Positions 26,410-34,238 of a stretch of DNA of 42,016 nt are shown one piece after another. The stretch covers positions 1 through 42,016 of the forward strand of contig CANIVU010000081.1 of assembly GCA_947470805.1 (NCBI GenBank), written 5' to 3'. The first letter of the stretch is position 1, and the number at the start of each line of letters is the position of its first letter. The notes under the pieces were generated by a model that did no database searches, was not told where the DNA came from, and worked only from the letters and a program-made list of their open reading frames with translations. A program made the position numbers and the translations under genes. The stretch is from Acidobacteriota bacterium (GTDB lineage: Bacteria > Acidobacteriota > Terriglobia > Bryobacterales > Bryobacteraceae).

Positions 26410-27804
26410 CTATTTTCCCTCAACTTGGGCCAGGCGGGCGATGATAAATACGGGCCGGCCCGCGGAATCGGTGATCGTCTCGTCCGGGATGAGCGGCGTA
26501 TCCTGTTGATTAAAAGCAAGTTGCGGCACGTGGGTGATATACCGCCCGCCGGGTCCGACGCCATAGTAGAGGTCGGTTTTTCCCTTCGTCAGCAGGTGCA
26601 GGGAGTCATAAATGCCCCAATCGAGCACTCGATAGGTGCCCGGGTCGTCCTTCAACCGTTCGGCCAGTCGGGTGGTGGCGTCGGACCATTCCACCGACAC
26701 CTCCCGCCGCACCAGTTGGGCGTAGTAGTGGTTTATTTGTAATAAGTTAGCGGCCACCACGAGGCCCAGCATCCACCGCCGCAATGGCAGGCAGCTGGCC
26801 AGCAGATGGGGGAGCGGCCACAACAGAACCACGTGATGCGCGCCGCCGCCGGCGTTGCGCACCGAGAACATGTAGCCATAACCCACAATGATTGCAACCA
26901 GATAGAAGCGGTAGTAGGCGTTGCGCCACAGCCAGGGCGCCGCCGCCAGCCCAGCCGCGACGAGCCACGGCAGCAAAGGGTATGTGAAATCAAAGGGATA
27001 GGAGCCAACCGGGGGGAGGGCGTGTTCTCGCCCCGCGTTAAAGATGTTCAGATCCCCGAGGGCGCCCCAGAGCACTTCCACCTTCCGCCAGGCGGCGAAA
27101 TCATCCAGTAACCCGTTTCCTTTGAACGAGTTGCCGCCGGTCTTGTAGTTGTACACCAGGAGCGGATAACAGCCGGCCAGGAAAAATACGGTCCCGATGG
27201 CGATGGGCTTTATTTTCAATAGGTTCCGCGCGGTGGCGAGGAGGCCAGCGCCAAGCGCCACCAGGATCCATAGGAAGGTGATCTTGTCCCAAAAACCCAG
27301 CCCGAACAGGAAGCCGCCGAGCGCAACCCATTTCAAATGTTCGGTTTGCGCGTAGCGGACGATGGCGTAGACGCCGCTGATGGCCATCAGATGCTGCATC
27401 GCCACCGGCCCCCAATCGGAACGGACGGTGAACAGGTAGGTGGCATCGGTCGCTAGTAGAACAGCGGCCCAAAGAGGCTGGTTCAGACGCTGTAGGAGGC
27501 GGGCAAAAACATAGATCGAGAGCGCTCCGAGTACCAGGGCGGGGAAGTGAACGGTCGCGGAAGTAGGTGCAAAAACGCGCCAAATGAGTGCATAAATGCC
27601 TGTTTTTAGCGTCCCAATGTAGGGAAAACACATCGCTGGGAAGCGCCAAAATATCAAACGAACGTTTACCGGCTCCACCTTTGGCTCGAAAAGGACGCCG
27701 GCGAAGAGCGCCTCGTCGGCTTGGATGCCGGGGAGGTCGAGGACAAAACTTCCGAGGCCAAGGAACGCCACGGCGAGGGCGAGCGGGAGAAACCGTTCCT
27801 TCAT
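26410..27804 (-). CDS. GT39/ArnT-like integral membrane glycosyltransferase
   Basis: 464 residues from ATG 27804, which overlaps the waaF stop (ATGA). Ten or more hydrophobic segments are seen. An acidic pair, Asp30-Glu31 (IQADEALFAG), follows the first membrane segment, as in dolichyl-/undecaprenyl-phosphate-sugar GT-C enzymes of the PMT/ArnT group. The central and C-terminal part has a periplasmic loop-rich tail. It would transfer a sugar from a lipid-phosphate donor to an acceptor on the periplasmic face, plausibly the LPS core or lipid A made by this operon. An upstream in-frame ATG at 27891 would lie inside waaF and is rejected. Substrate unknown. Confidence 0.85.
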   Translation of the reverse strand: MKERFLPLALAVAFLGLGSFVLDLPGIQADEALFAGVLFEPKVEPVNVRLIFWRFPAMCFPYIGTLKTGIYALIWRVFAPTSATVHFPALVLGALSIYVFARLLQRLNQPLWAAVLLATDATYLFTVRSDWGPVAMQHLMAISGVYAIVRYAQTEHLKWVALGGFLFGLGFWDKITFLWILVALGAGLLATARNLLKIKPIAIGTVFFLAGCYPLLVYNYKTGGNSFKGNGLLDDFAAWRKVEVLWGALGDLNIFNAGREHALPPVGSYPFDFTYPLLPWLVAAGLAAAPWLWRNAYYRFYLVAIIVGYGYMFSVRNAGGGAHHVVLLWPLPHLLASCLPLRRWMLGLVVAANLLQINHYYAQLVRREVSVEWSDATTRLAERLKDDPGTYRVLDWGIYDSLHLLTKGKTDLYYGVGPGGRYITHVPQLAFNQQDTPLIPDETITDSAGRPVFIIARLAQVEGK

Positions 27805-28847
27805 GCGCGCTTCAGTTGGATGAGTTCCATCGCCTCTTTGACGACGCGCGAGGCCTCCACCGCCTTCATGCAGCGATGGTCGATGGGACATTCGCGGAGT
27901 TGGCAGGGGGCGCAGTCGAACGGCTCACGGATGATGCGGGCGAAGGGGCCGGTGGGCCCGGTGGCGACATGATCGGTCGCGCCGAAGACGGTGACCGAGG
28001 GGATGCCGAGGGCGCTGGCGATATGCATCGCGCCCGAGTCATTCGTAAGAAATGCGGTGCAGGTGGAGGCGATAGCGATGAACTCGTCAAGCTTTGTTTC
28101 CCCAGCAAAATTGTGGTTTTGTACGCCCGCCGCGTCGAGTAACTGCTTGACTTGCTGGCAGAGTTCGCGTTCGTCAGCAGAGCCGAATATGGCCACGCCG
28201 GTTGCCGTTTTGCGGGCGGTTTCGGCGGCGGCCTCGGCGAACCGTTCGGGGAGCCAGCGTTTGGCGGTGCCGAAGGCGGCGCCGGGGCTGACGCCGATCC
28301 AGTCCTCGTTTAAGTCGAGTTTGCGGAGGATTTCGCGCCCTTGTTTGACCAGATAGGGGATGCCGGGGAGGCGGATGGCGTCCACGTCCGGGACCCGGTC
28401 GATGAGCCCGGCGCGGCGGAGGAGTTCGAGGTAGTAATAGCGCTGGTGGTCGGGGATCTCGCCGGGTTTGGGCGGGGTGATGGGGTCGGTGAGGAGCAGG
28501 CCGCGGCCATCGCGGGCGTAGCCGATGCGGGTGGGGATGCGGGCGGCCCAAACGACGGCGGCGGCGTCGAAGGAGTTGGGGAGGAGGATGGCGCAATCGA
28601 AATCGAGCTTGCGAAGTTCCTTGGCTAAACGCCATTTGGCGGGGATATCTTTGGCGCCGCGGGCGAGGTTGTAGGGGATGATGTCATCGACGAGGGAGCT
28701 GTCGTATAGGCCGGAGACCCAGGGGCGGGCAAGCAGAGTGATGCGCGCGTCGGGGAAGCGGTGGCGGATCTCGGCGAGGGCCGGGATACACATTACCGCG
28801 TCGCCGACCCAATTGGTGGCGCGGATCAGGATGCGACGGAACTCCAT
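27801..28847 (-). CDS. waaF: Lipopolysaccharide heptosyltransferase II (GT9)
   Basis: 348 residues. The N-terminal ILIRATNWVGDAVMCIPAL, the central SPGAAFGTAKRWLPERFAE and the C-terminal NDSGAMHIASALGIPSVTVF with FGATDHVATGP are the signature of heptosyltransferase II. The Cys-rich ending CAPCQLRECPIDHRCM is also typical of WaaF. It adds the second L-glycero-D-manno-heptose to the LPS inner core at the cytoplasmic membrane face, using ADP-heptose. First gene of the five-gene minus-strand operon; 16 bases separate its start from the divergent PhyH gene. No heptose-synthesis genes are in the window. Confidence 0.93.
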   Translation of the reverse strand: MEFRRILIRATNWVGDAVMCIPALAEIRHRFPDARITLLARPWVSGLYDSSLVDDIIPYNLARGAKDIPAKWRLAKELRKLDFDCAILLPNSFDAAAVVWAARIPTRIGYARDGRGLLLTDPITPPKPGEIPDHQRYYYLELLRRAGLIDRVPDVDAIRLPGIPYLVKQGREILRKLDLNEDWIGVSPGAAFGTAKRWLPERFAEAAAETARKTATGVAIFGSADERELCQQVKQLLDAAGVQNHNFAGETKLDEFIAIASTCTAFLTNDSGAMHIASALGIPSVTVFGATDHVATGPTGPFARIIREPFDCAPCQLRECPIDHRCMKAVEASRVVKEAMELIQLKRA

Positions 28848-28863
28848 GGGTTATGCTTTTTCC

Positions 28864-29625
28864 ATGACGGCGGAAGAGAAGATTTTCCTACAGGAACAAG
28901 GGTACCTGATCGTGCGCAATGTGATGGACTCGGCGTGGCTGGCGGAGTTGCGGGAGGCGACGGGGCGGTTGCTGCGGGAGGAGGGGGAGAACGCCGGCGG
29001 GGAGTTCCGGAAGGAGATTGGGTCCGACCGGTTGGCGAATCTGGTGGATAAGGGCGAGTGCTTTCAGCGGCTGGTTTCGCACCCGCTGTTGTTGGAGGCG
29101 GTGGAGGTGGTGTTGGGGCAGGATTGGAAGTTGTCGAGTTTGAATTATCGGGCGGCGCTGCCGGGGGATCAGAGTCTGCAGCCGCTGCACTGCGATATGG
29201 GTTTGGTGCCGGACGAGTTGGGAAACGCGGTGTTTAACTCCATTTGGATGTTGGATGATTTCACGCCGGAGAATGGGCCGACGCGATTTGTGCCGGGATC
29301 GCATAAGTCCGGCGTGTTGCCGGACCTGGGGAACGCGCCCCACCCGGATGAGATGGTGGCGTTGGGGAAAGCGGGCGACGTGATCCTGACTAATTCGCAT
29401 ATGTGGCATGGGGGGACGGCGAACCGGACGGCGGTGCCGCGGCGGTCGTTGCACGGGTTTTATGTGCGCGGGGATAAGCCGCAGCAGCAGTATCAGAAGA
29501 AGCTGTTGCGGGCGGAGACGCAGGCGGGGTTGTCGCCGTTGATGCGGCGGGTGTTGGCCTTGGATGATGAGAGAAATGACGCGATTTCCTCGGTGGGTAG
29601 TGGCCGGAGCGGGTTTCTAAAGTAA
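28864..29625 (+). CDS. Phytanoyl-CoA dioxygenase (PhyH) family protein
   Basis: 253 residues from ATG 28864. The Fe(II) ligand pair is LHCDMG (H-x-D); the distal His is in NSHMWHGGTANRT; the 2-oxoglutarate-binding Arg is likely in the following RT or RRS. The N-terminal EEKIFLQEQGYLIVRNVMD is typical for PhyH. So it is likely a 2-oxoglutarate-dependent oxygenase; substrates vary widely. Its start codon is six bases past TATGCT, a possible -10 box, so its mRNA may be leaderless; no Shine-Dalgarno is seen. A longer frame into the divergent gene is rejected. It is linked to the DUF4272 gene by a one-base overlap. Confidence 0.88.
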   Translation: MTAEEKIFLQEQGYLIVRNVMDSAWLAELREATGRLLREEGENAGGEFRKEIGSDRLANLVDKGECFQRLVSHPLLLEAVEVVLGQDWKLSSLNYRAALPGDQSLQPLHCDMGLVPDELGNAVFNSIWMLDDFTPENGPTRFVPGSHKSGVLPDLGNAPHPDEMVALGKAGDVILTNSHMWHGGTANRTAVPRRSLHGFYVRGDKPQQQYQKKLLRAETQAGLSPLMRRVLALDDERNDAISSVGSGRSGFLK

Positions 29626-30182
29626 TGCCGGAAGAACTGTTGGAAGAGGACGTGCCGCGAACCGCGGGCGCGGTGGCGCGGCGGTGTGTGGTGTTGTATG
29701 CGATTGTGGCGGCGGGTAACCGGCAGGGGAGGGCGGGGCTGGTGGATTGGCTGCGTGGGGAAGGGTTGTTGGGGGATGTGAGTCCGTTGGAGATGGCGTT
29801 TTTAGAGGGCGGGGAGCCGACGGATCAGGAGATGATTAACGCGACGTGGCGGACGGAGGCGTTGGGCGTTTTGTTGTGGGCGTTGGGGAAGGTGGAGGCG
29901 GCCGAGATTGGGAACGTGCCGGTGCTGCGGGCGGCGTTGCCGGGTCTGTATGGGGCGACGGGGGAGTTTGTGGCGGGTGCGGCGTTGCGGGACGAGGTGG
30001 AGATATTGACCTTTTACGAGGCGATTTATCAGGCGCATTGGGCGGTGCGGGATGCGCGGTTGAACGCGAGGCCGGTGCCGGAGGGGTTGCATCCGGGGGT
30101 GTTGCAGGAGCGGCATCATGCGTTTAATTGGCTGATTGGGTACTGCGGGCAGGAGTGGGATGAGGTGACGACGGATACGTAG
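29625..30182 (+). CDS. DUF4272 domain protein
   Basis: 185 residues, cytoplasmic. Features match DUF4272 (PF14094): RRCVVLYAIVAAG near the N-terminus, SPLEMAFL, the central INATWRTEALGVLLWALGKV, and the C-terminal HHAFNWLIGY. No function is known for the family. It starts within the stop of the PhyH gene (TAATG), so the two are cotranscribed. Codon use is strongly G-rich, like the neighbouring + strand genes. Confidence 0.85.
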   Translation: MPEELLEEDVPRTAGAVARRCVVLYAIVAAGNRQGRAGLVDWLRGEGLLGDVSPLEMAFLEGGEPTDQEMINATWRTEALGVLLWALGKVEAAEIGNVPVLRAALPGLYGATGEFVAGAALRDEVEILTFYEAIYQAHWAVRDARLNARPVPEGLHPGVLQERHHAFNWLIGYCGQEWDEVTTDT

Positions 30183-30205
30183 GGGGGCGATGTCCTCGGG
30201 GGAGT

Positions 30206-30360
30206 TTTGGTTTTTCGTGATCCGATATTCCTTCTGCGGGTGGTGTCGCGTCTTAGGGGACAAGGCTGCTGTTGGGTTACGGGCCGAAATTATTGGGGTT
30301 TTGCCCGCCTTGTCCCCGGGGTGCTTTGGATTTCTTATGATCCTTTCTTTCCTCTGCGGG
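30206..30360. repeat. Short direct repeats around an 11-bp inverted repeat
   Basis: A roughly 36-base element is present twice in direct orientation, at 30206-30240 and 30325-30360, about 80% identical, both ending CTGCGGG. Between them lies a perfect inverted repeat, GGGGACAAGGC (30256-30266) with GCCTTGTCCCC (30307-30317), with a 40-base loop. No gene is supported in 30183-30388. It may be a decayed mobile or REP-like element next to the Uma2 pseudogene. Confidence 0.55.
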
Positions 30361-30388
30361 GGAATGGGCCGAACGTGAACTCAAGGGT

Positions 30389-30934
30389 ATGTTGAGCTGG
30401 TTGCTGATTGGAATGGGGCGGATTTCACCGGACGAGTTTTTAGATCGGGAAGCGATTGCAGAGACGAAGCATGAGTATTTCGCGGGGATCGTTCATCCAC
30501 GCGGTGAGCCTTGGTAGACGGGGACGGTGCGGATGGGGTCCATGGGGTGTTGCGTGGGAACCTGGTCGCCGCGCTCCATGCTGCTGGCGCGGAACGCGGG
30601 TGGCTCGTTCATGGCGGAGAATACCGTTTTCACGACGTCTATCCGGACGTTGCGGTTGTCCTGGATGCTCCGGTCTTTGATCACCGAGGTGGTGACTTGG
30701 GGAATCGCCGGCGCGGACCTCGCGGAGAAGGCGCGGATCTACAGGGCGAGTCCAACGGTACGGCAGTGTGCGTATGTGGCGGTGGACCGCGCGTGGGTGG
30801 AGATTCACACTCGGGACGAGGGCGGCCGTTGGGTGGTGAAGGACGTGACGGGGTTGGAGGCGACGTGCGTGTTTACTGGAATCGATTGCTCGGTGTGGAT
30901 GGCTGCCATCTATGAAGGCGCCTTGGCGCGGTAG
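30389..30934 (+). pseudogene. Uma2-family (DUF820) endonuclease-like pseudogene
   Basis: Three frame segments together make a Uma2-type protein. Segment 1 from ATG 30389: ISPDEFLDREAIAETKHEYF then a TAG at 30515. Segment 2 in another frame: DGADGVHGVLRGNLVAALHA and EYRFHDVYPDVAVVLDAPVF. Segment 3, back in the first frame from about 30680: DLAEKARIYRASPTVRQCAY, VDRAWVEIHTRDEGGRWVVK, ending at TAG 30932-30934. The YPDV motif of the PD-(D/E)xK-like fold is kept. Two frameshifts (about 30505-30515 and 30680) make an intact product impossible. A Uma2 role is unknown even when intact. Confidence 0.82.
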
Positions 30935-30949
30935 GCTGGTTAGTGAAGC

Positions 30950-32971
30950 ATGAGTGACGCTAACCCTTTACTGTCTATTCCGTTTGCCATCCCGTTCGAC
31001 CAGATCCGGGCGGAACACGTTGAGCCTGCTGTGGCGCAATTGATTGATGAAGCGCGGGCGCGGATTGAGGGGATTGCCTCCCTGGAGGGGCCTCGCACCT
31101 ATGCCAACACCATGTATGCGCTGGATCATGCCACCGAGCCGCTCGATATCGCCTTTGGCGTGATCCGCCATTTGGAGTCCGTGACTACCTATCCCGCCTT
31201 TAGGGAAGCGCACAACGCGGTGATGGGGCCGGCTAGCGAGTTCTACTCCTCTATCCGGTTGCACGATGGGCTTTGGGCTGCGATTAAAGCCTACGCCGAG
31301 ACCGATGACGCCAAGGCGTTGACTGGGGTGCGGGCGCGGCATTTGCACAAGACTCTTACGGCTTTTCGGTTGTCGGGCGCGGATCTGGACGCGGCGGGGA
31401 AGAAGCGTTCGGCCGAGATTGATGTCGAGCTGACGCAGTTGACGACGAAGTTTTCTGAGAATGTCTTGGACGCTACGAATGCGTTTGAGTTGATCATCGA
31501 TTCCGAACAGCGTCTGGCGGGATTGCCGCCGAGCGCGGTGGCGGCGGCGACGCAGAGCGCGGAATCGAAGGGCCTGGCTGGCTGGCGGTTTACGTTGCAG
31601 GCTCCTTCCTACCTGCCGGTGATGACGTACCTGGACGACCGTTCGGTTCGGGAGACGCTGTATCGCGCCTTTGCGACGCGGGCGGCGAGCGGGCAATACG
31701 ACAACCGCGACATTCTGTTGCAGATTTTGGCGCTGCGGCAGGAAAAGGCCAAATTGTTGGGCTTTTCACAGTTTGCCGATTTGGTGGCCATCGACCGGAT
31801 GGCGAAGACCGGGGCGGCGGCGGAGAAGTTCCTCACCGATTTGCAAGAGAAGACCGTGCCGTTCTTTGAACGGGAGAATGCGCAACTGAAAGCGTTCGCG
31901 GGCGGGATCGAGCTGGAGCCGTGGGACGTGGGCTACTACGCCGAGAAGCAGCGGGTGGCGCTTTACGACTTCGATGAAGAGCAGTTGCGTCCCTATTTTT
32001 CACTGGCTGGGGCGATGGCGGGGATGTTTGAGCTTACGGGCAAGCTGTTTGGGATCCGGGTGGCGGCGCGGGCGGGCGTGCCGGGTTGGGACAAAGATGT
32101 CCAGTATTTCGATATTTTCGATGCGGGAAGTGGTGAGCATTTGGCGAGTTTCTACGCCGATATGTATCCGCGGGAGAACAAGCGCGGCGGGGCGTGGATG
32201 GACGCGTTTTTGACTGGCATGCCGGGGGAGTCGGCCCATTTGGGGTTGATGTGCGGAAACCTGACGCCGCCGATTGGCGACCAGCCCGCGTTGTTGACGC
32301 ATCGGGATGTGGAGACGCTGTTCCACGAGTTTGGCCATCTGCTGCACCACTCGCTGACGCGGGTGCCGGTGCGGGACCTGGCGGGGACGAGCGTGCCGTG
32401 GGACTTCGTGGAGCTGCCGTCGCAGATCATGGAGAACTGGTGCTGGGAGCGGGAGGCGTTGGACCTGTTTGCCCGCCATTTTGAAACGGGCGAAGCGATT
32501 CCGGAAGAGCTGTTCGCCAAGATGAAGCGGGCGCGGACGTACCGGATGGCGAACGGGCAGATGCGGCAGTTGAGCTTTTCGCTGATGGATTTGGCGGTGC
32601 ACATGCGGTATGACCCGGCGGTGGATGGCGATGTTGTGGCCTGGTCGCGGGCGATCCTGCAGGCGTTTTCGGCGGTGACGCTGCCGGCCGATCATGCGAC
32701 GATCGCCAGTTTTTCGCACCTGTTTTCGAGCCCCGTGGGCTACGCGGCCGGGTACTATTCGTACAAATGGGCGGAAGTTCTGGACGCCGACGCGTTCAGC
32801 CGGTTCCGGGACGAGGGCGTTTTCAACGCCGAAACGGGCCGGGCGTTCCGGGATTGCATTCTGGCCAAGGGCGATAGCGAAGACCCGGCTGAGCTGTACC
32901 GGCAGTTCATGGGCCGGGATCCGGACCCGAATGCGCTGTTGCGGCGCAGCGGTCTCACCGCTGTTGCGTAG
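30950..32971 (+). CDS. M3 family oligopeptidase (oligopeptidase A-like)
   Basis: 673 residues, cytoplasmic (no signal peptide). The zinc site HEFGH is at 459-463 with the third ligand Glu488 in DFVELPSQ, the standard M3 (thimet oligopeptidase/OpdA/Dcp) arrangement. The surrounding region, [16 protein letters not shown], and the C-terminal [20 protein letters not shown] are conserved in the family. It degrades short peptides, including released signal peptides in OpdA. Length is near the usual 680. It stands alone between the Uma2 pseudogene and the TonB-like gene. OpdA versus Dcp specificity cannot be told apart here. Confidence 0.92.
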   Translation: MSDANPLLSIPFAIPFDQIRAEHVEPAVAQLIDEARARIEGIASLEGPRTYANTMYALDHATEPLDIAFGVIRHLESVTTYPAFREAHNAVMGPASEFYSSIRLHDGLWAAIKAYAETDDAKALTGVRARHLHKTLTAFRLSGADLDAAGKKRSAEIDVELTQLTTKFSENVLDATNAFELIIDSEQRLAGLPPSAVAAATQSAESKGLAGWRFTLQAPSYLPVMTYLDDRSVRETLYRAFATRAASGQYDNRDILLQILALRQEKAKLLGFSQFADLVAIDRMAKTGAAAEKFLTDLQEKTVPFFERENAQLKAFAGGIELEPWDVGYYAEKQRVALYDFDEEQLRPYFSLAGAMAGMFELTGKLFGIRVAARAGVPGWDKDVQYFDIFDAGSGEHLASFYADMYPRENKRGGAWMDAFLTGMPGESAHLGLMCGNLTPPIGDQPALLTHRDVETLFHEFGHLLHHSLTRVPVRDLAGTSVPWDFVELPSQIMENWCWEREALDLFARHFETGEAIPEELFAKMKRARTYRMANGQMRQLSFSLMDLAVHMRYDPAVDGDVVAWSRAILQAFSAVTLPADHATIASFSHLFSSPVGYAAGYYSYKWAEVLDADAFSRFRDEGVFNAETGRAFRDCILAKGDSEDPAELYRQFMGRDPDPNALLRRSGLTAVA

Positions 32972-33001
32972 ATGTTACACTTTTCCATAGATTCTGCGTT
33001 G

Positions 33002-33007
33002 TAGAAT
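33002..33007 (+). promoter_or_regulatory. Possible -10 box upstream of the TonB-like gene
   Basis: TAGAAT lies 62 bases before the ATG at 33070 in the 98-base gap. No convincing -35 at the standard distance was found. Confidence 0.3.
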
Positions 33008-33069
33008 TCCATAATCTGCAACCATCCAGTAATCTGGAGCGTCTGTACACGCAGGGATCAGGCAGCCCG

Positions 33070-34089
33070 ATGACGACAACTCCGCTACCACCTACCAACG
33101 AGAACGCGAATCCAACCCCACAGCCGTACGTGGACCATTCCGATTTGCACCTGGAGCGGCTGCTTAAAGAAGCCCCTCCGTGGCACAAGCAGTTCGCCAA
33201 AAACATAAAAGAATTTTTCCGGCCGCCGGAATTGCCACCGCTCGAGGTGACGTCGAAACCCGTCGCGGTGAAGGACATCTGGGGCCAGTCGGGCGGGAAC
33301 GAGAAAACCGCTGGGCTGGGGTCGGTGCTGGTGCATGGCGGCGTTGTGGCGCTGCTGTTCCTGATCGGCACGAACGAGACGGTTCAAAAAGTGGCAAAAG
33401 ATGTTGTCCACTTGACGGCGCCGGTGGATTTGGCGCCTTACCAGCCGAAAGCGGCTCCGCAGAAGCAGTCGATGGGCGGTGGCGGTGGCGGCGGTAATTT
33501 GTCGCCGTTGGACGCGAGCAAGGGCAAGTTGCCGAAGATCGCGAAACAATTTACACCTCCGAGCGCGGTGGTTTTGAACGAAAACCCGAAGTTGATCATG
33601 GAGCCTTCAATTGAAGTGCAGCCGAACGCGGTGTTGCCGCAGGTGAACATCAACGCGCTGGGCGACCCGATGGGGATCGGCAAGATTCCTTCGAACGGGC
33701 CGGGTTCGGGCGCGGGCATTGGTTCCGGCAAGGGCGGCGGCGTTGGTTCCGGGAACGGACGCGGCGTGGGACCGGGATCGGGCGGGGGCATTGGCGGCGG
33801 TGCGTATCGCATCGGTGGCGGTGTTTCGGCACCGGCAGTATTGGCGAAAGTGGAGCCGGAGTACTCGGAAGAAGCTCGCAAGGCGAAATTCCAGGGTACG
33901 GTGATGCTCTACATCGAAGTTGACGAGAATGGCAAGCCGAAGAACCTGCGCGTGGTGCGTGCGCTGGGGTTGGGCTTGGATGAAAAAGCGATTGAAGCCG
34001 TGTCGAAATGGAAGTTCCGGCCGGGGTTCAAAGATGGCAAGCCGGTGACGGTTGCGGCCACGGTAGAAGTTAATTTTAGGCTCTTGTAG
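33070..34089 (+). CDS. TonB family protein (energy transducer)
   Basis: 339 residues. A 80-residue cytoplasmic N-terminus precedes one hydrophobic segment (about 83-100, LGSVLVHGGVVALLFLIG). The periplasmic part contains Gly-rich linkers (139-144 and about 215-255) instead of the usual Pro-rich rod, and ends in a TonB C-terminal domain (about 255-339): APAVLAKVEPEYSEEARKAK, GTVMLYIEVDENGKPKNLRV, AIEAVSKWKFRPGFKDGKPV. TonB transduces proton-motive force to outer-membrane receptors; no ExbB/ExbD genes are in the window. Terminated by a strong hairpin at 34114-34139. Confidence 0.9.
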   Translation: MTTTPLPPTNENANPTPQPYVDHSDLHLERLLKEAPPWHKQFAKNIKEFFRPPELPPLEVTSKPVAVKDIWGQSGGNEKTAGLGSVLVHGGVVALLFLIGTNETVQKVAKDVVHLTAPVDLAPYQPKAAPQKQSMGGGGGGGNLSPLDASKGKLPKIAKQFTPPSAVVLNENPKLIMEPSIEVQPNAVLPQVNINALGDPMGIGKIPSNGPGSGAGIGSGKGGGVGSGNGRGVGPGSGGGIGGGAYRIGGGVSAPAVLAKVEPEYSEEARKAKFQGTVMLYIEVDENGKPKNLRVVRALGLGLDEKAIEAVSKWKFRPGFKDGKPVTVAATVEVNFRLL

Positions 34090-34113
34090 TAGTCCCTCCC
34101 GCAAAAGACATGT

Positions 34114-34149
34114 AGCCCCGCGTTTAACCACGCGGGGCTTCGTGTTTTT
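34114..34149 (+). terminator. Intrinsic terminator after the TonB-like gene
   Basis: AGCCCCGCGT (34114-34123) pairs perfectly with ACGCGGGGCT (34130-34139) around TTAACC, followed by TCGTGTTTTT. It lies 25 bases after the stop. Confidence 0.9.
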
Positions 34150-34175
34150 GTCCCCGTTTTGGGTGCCGGGGATAG

Positions 34176-34181
34176 TAGAAT
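34176..34181 (+). promoter_or_regulatory. Possible -10 box of aceE
   Basis: TAGAAT lies 57 bases upstream of the chosen aceE ATG (34239). It directly abuts an in-frame ATG at 34182, which would lie ahead of a normal transcription start; this favours the downstream ATG. The TonB terminator lies just before. Confidence 0.4.
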
Positions 34182-34238
34182 ATGGGAGTATCCATCACAC
34201 TCCCGCCTCACCGGGCGGGGCCCCAAACTCCGCAAACA

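Noticed and set aside
25900-28300. Replication origin or dif site at the skew switch
   Set aside because: No DnaA-box cluster, AT-rich unwinding region or dif-like palindrome was found; the interval is fully coding.
30190-30395. Two 62-codon frames between the DUF4272 gene and the Uma2 pseudogene
   Set aside because: They arise from the direct repeats and lack family features.
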